The notes beneath the pieces are model-generated. The model worked only from the letters and a program-made list of their open reading frames with translations, was not told the origin of the DNA and did not search any database. From positions 1-64,000 of the forward strand of contig CALRKB020000009.1 in NCBI GenBank assembly GCA_943367755.1: a DNA stretch of 64,000 nucleotides. Reading direction: 5' to 3'. Source of the DNA: PCC-6802 sp943367755. Its GTDB lineage: Bacteria > Cyanobacteriota > Cyanobacteriia > Pseudanabaenales > Pseudanabaenaceae. How positions within the stretch are numbered: position 1 is the stretch's first letter; each line of letters opens with the position of its first letter. Made by a program: the position numbers and the translations under genes. Shown piece by piece: positions 63,418 through 64,000 of the stretch.

Positions 63418-64000
63418 ATGCTGCAAGCAGTTGCTGGTCTAGAGTTGTCGGAAACCACCAGGGAGAAGGCACTCATACTACCATTTGAAGCAGTCGGTAT
63501 CGCTGATATTCCCATTGTGGGCGGTAAAAATGCATCGCTAGGCGAAATGCTGCAACAGCTATCGCCAAAGGGTGTTTGTGTTCCTACTGGATTCGCCACT
63601 ACAGCCTTTGCTTATCGTTATTTTATCGAAAAGGCAGGTTTAGAGAAGACTCTACGCCAGTTGTTTTCCGATCTCAATGTTGAAGATGTCAAAAACCTGC
63701 GCATGCGGGGTAAGCAAGCTCGCGCCCTGATTCTCAACACCCCATTCCCCGAAGAATTAGACGCAGAAATTACGCATGCTTATCTCAAATTGTGCGATCG
63801 CTATGGTAACGGTACCGACTTCTGCGACACATTGCCACCCGAACAGCAAGCAGAGTGTCGGCGGTTGAGCAGCGACGTTGATGTAGCCGTCCGATCTAGT
63901 GCAACTGCTGAAGACCTGCCCGATGCTAGCTTTGCAGGGCAGCAGGAAACCTACCTAAACGTATCTGGCGTGGAAGCCGTATTGGATGCTTGCCACAAGT
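63418..64000 (+). CDS. ppsA: Phosphoenolpyruvate synthase, N-terminal part (runs off the window)
   Basis: The first 194 codons of PEP synthase, which converts pyruvate, ATP and water to PEP, AMP and phosphate. Conserved N-terminal text: PIVGGKNASLGEMLQQL, VPTGFATTAFAYRYF and VAVRSSATAEDLPDASFAGQQETYLN, where Arg and Ser residues bind ATP. ATG 63418 has a strong Shine-Dalgarno (AGGAGG at 63403-63408). The frame continues past the end of the window. Confidence 0.93.
   Translation, partial: MLQAVAGLELSETTREKALILPFEAVGIADIPIVGGKNASLGEMLQQLSPKGVCVPTGFATTAFAYRYFIEKAGLEKTLRQLFSDLNVEDVKNLRMRGKQARALILNTPFPEELDAEITHAYLKLCDRYGNGTDFCDTLPPEQQAECRRLSSDVDVAVRSSATAEDLPDASFAGQQETYLNVSGVEAVLDACHK

Overview
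The window is cyanobacterial. The HIP1 octamer GCGATCGC and its core recur throughout, and the gene set is typical: Ycf46, a cyanobacterial-type FtsH and IspH, the ferredoxin-type nirA-nrt-narB nitrate operon behind an NtcA-type promoter, an aa3-type oxidase (ctaCDE), and a pix/pil-type chemotaxis operon whose receptors carry bilin-binding GAF motifs. The genus cannot be fixed from the sequence alone.

Layout. 1-7900: accessory and housekeeping genes, namely a transposase-like gene end, a HicAB toxin-antitoxin pair, a NUDIX hydrolase, a secreted DNA/RNA endonuclease, a lipoprotein, a 58-residue membrane protein, a Uma2-family nuclease, FtsH, an SRPBCC protein and a small secreted protein. 8030-17440: DUF167 protein, HlyD-type fusion protein, a cupredoxin followed by ctaC-ctaD-ctaE, a 2OG-Fe(II) oxygenase, the DUF2157/GDYXXLXY membrane pair and, on the minus strand, rpmF. 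17640-20650: Ycf46 and IspH. 20740-25620: a defence-like accessory island with a NACHT-HEAT STAND NTPase, a small protein sharing a peptide motif with the NTPase C-terminus, a TumE-like toxin-antitoxin pair, a broken antitoxin gene, a DUF2281 antitoxin and a truncated MazF. 26410-35840: nitrate assimilation operon nirA-nrtA-nrtB-nrtD-nrtC-narB, with hairpins after nirA and nrtA. 35980-46160: mixed genes (endonuclease V, a duplicated-domain protein, a peptidoglycan-binding protein, an HtrA-type protease with PPC domains, two orphan binding lipoproteins, alanine racemase, a TnpB relic, RecQ). 46450-63250: a phototaxis-type operon with PatA-type regulator, CheY, CheW, three tandem receptors, hybrid CheA and a second CheW. 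From 63418 the window ends in the start of ppsA.

The most notable feature is the operon of three consecutive PixJ-like receptors. In each, the second GAF domain has a DPCF motif and a Cys-His motif exactly 28 residues downstream, the signature of DXCF-type cyanobacteriochromes. The middle receptor looks like a mosaic of its two neighbours. The second notable feature is the NACHT-HEAT gene, which pairs with a small tagged protein and has a sharp internal change in base composition. Several genes too short for routine ORF calling were recovered by reading the sequence: rpmF, two small membrane proteins and a lysine-rich peptide. No tRNA, rRNA or CRISPR array was recognised.
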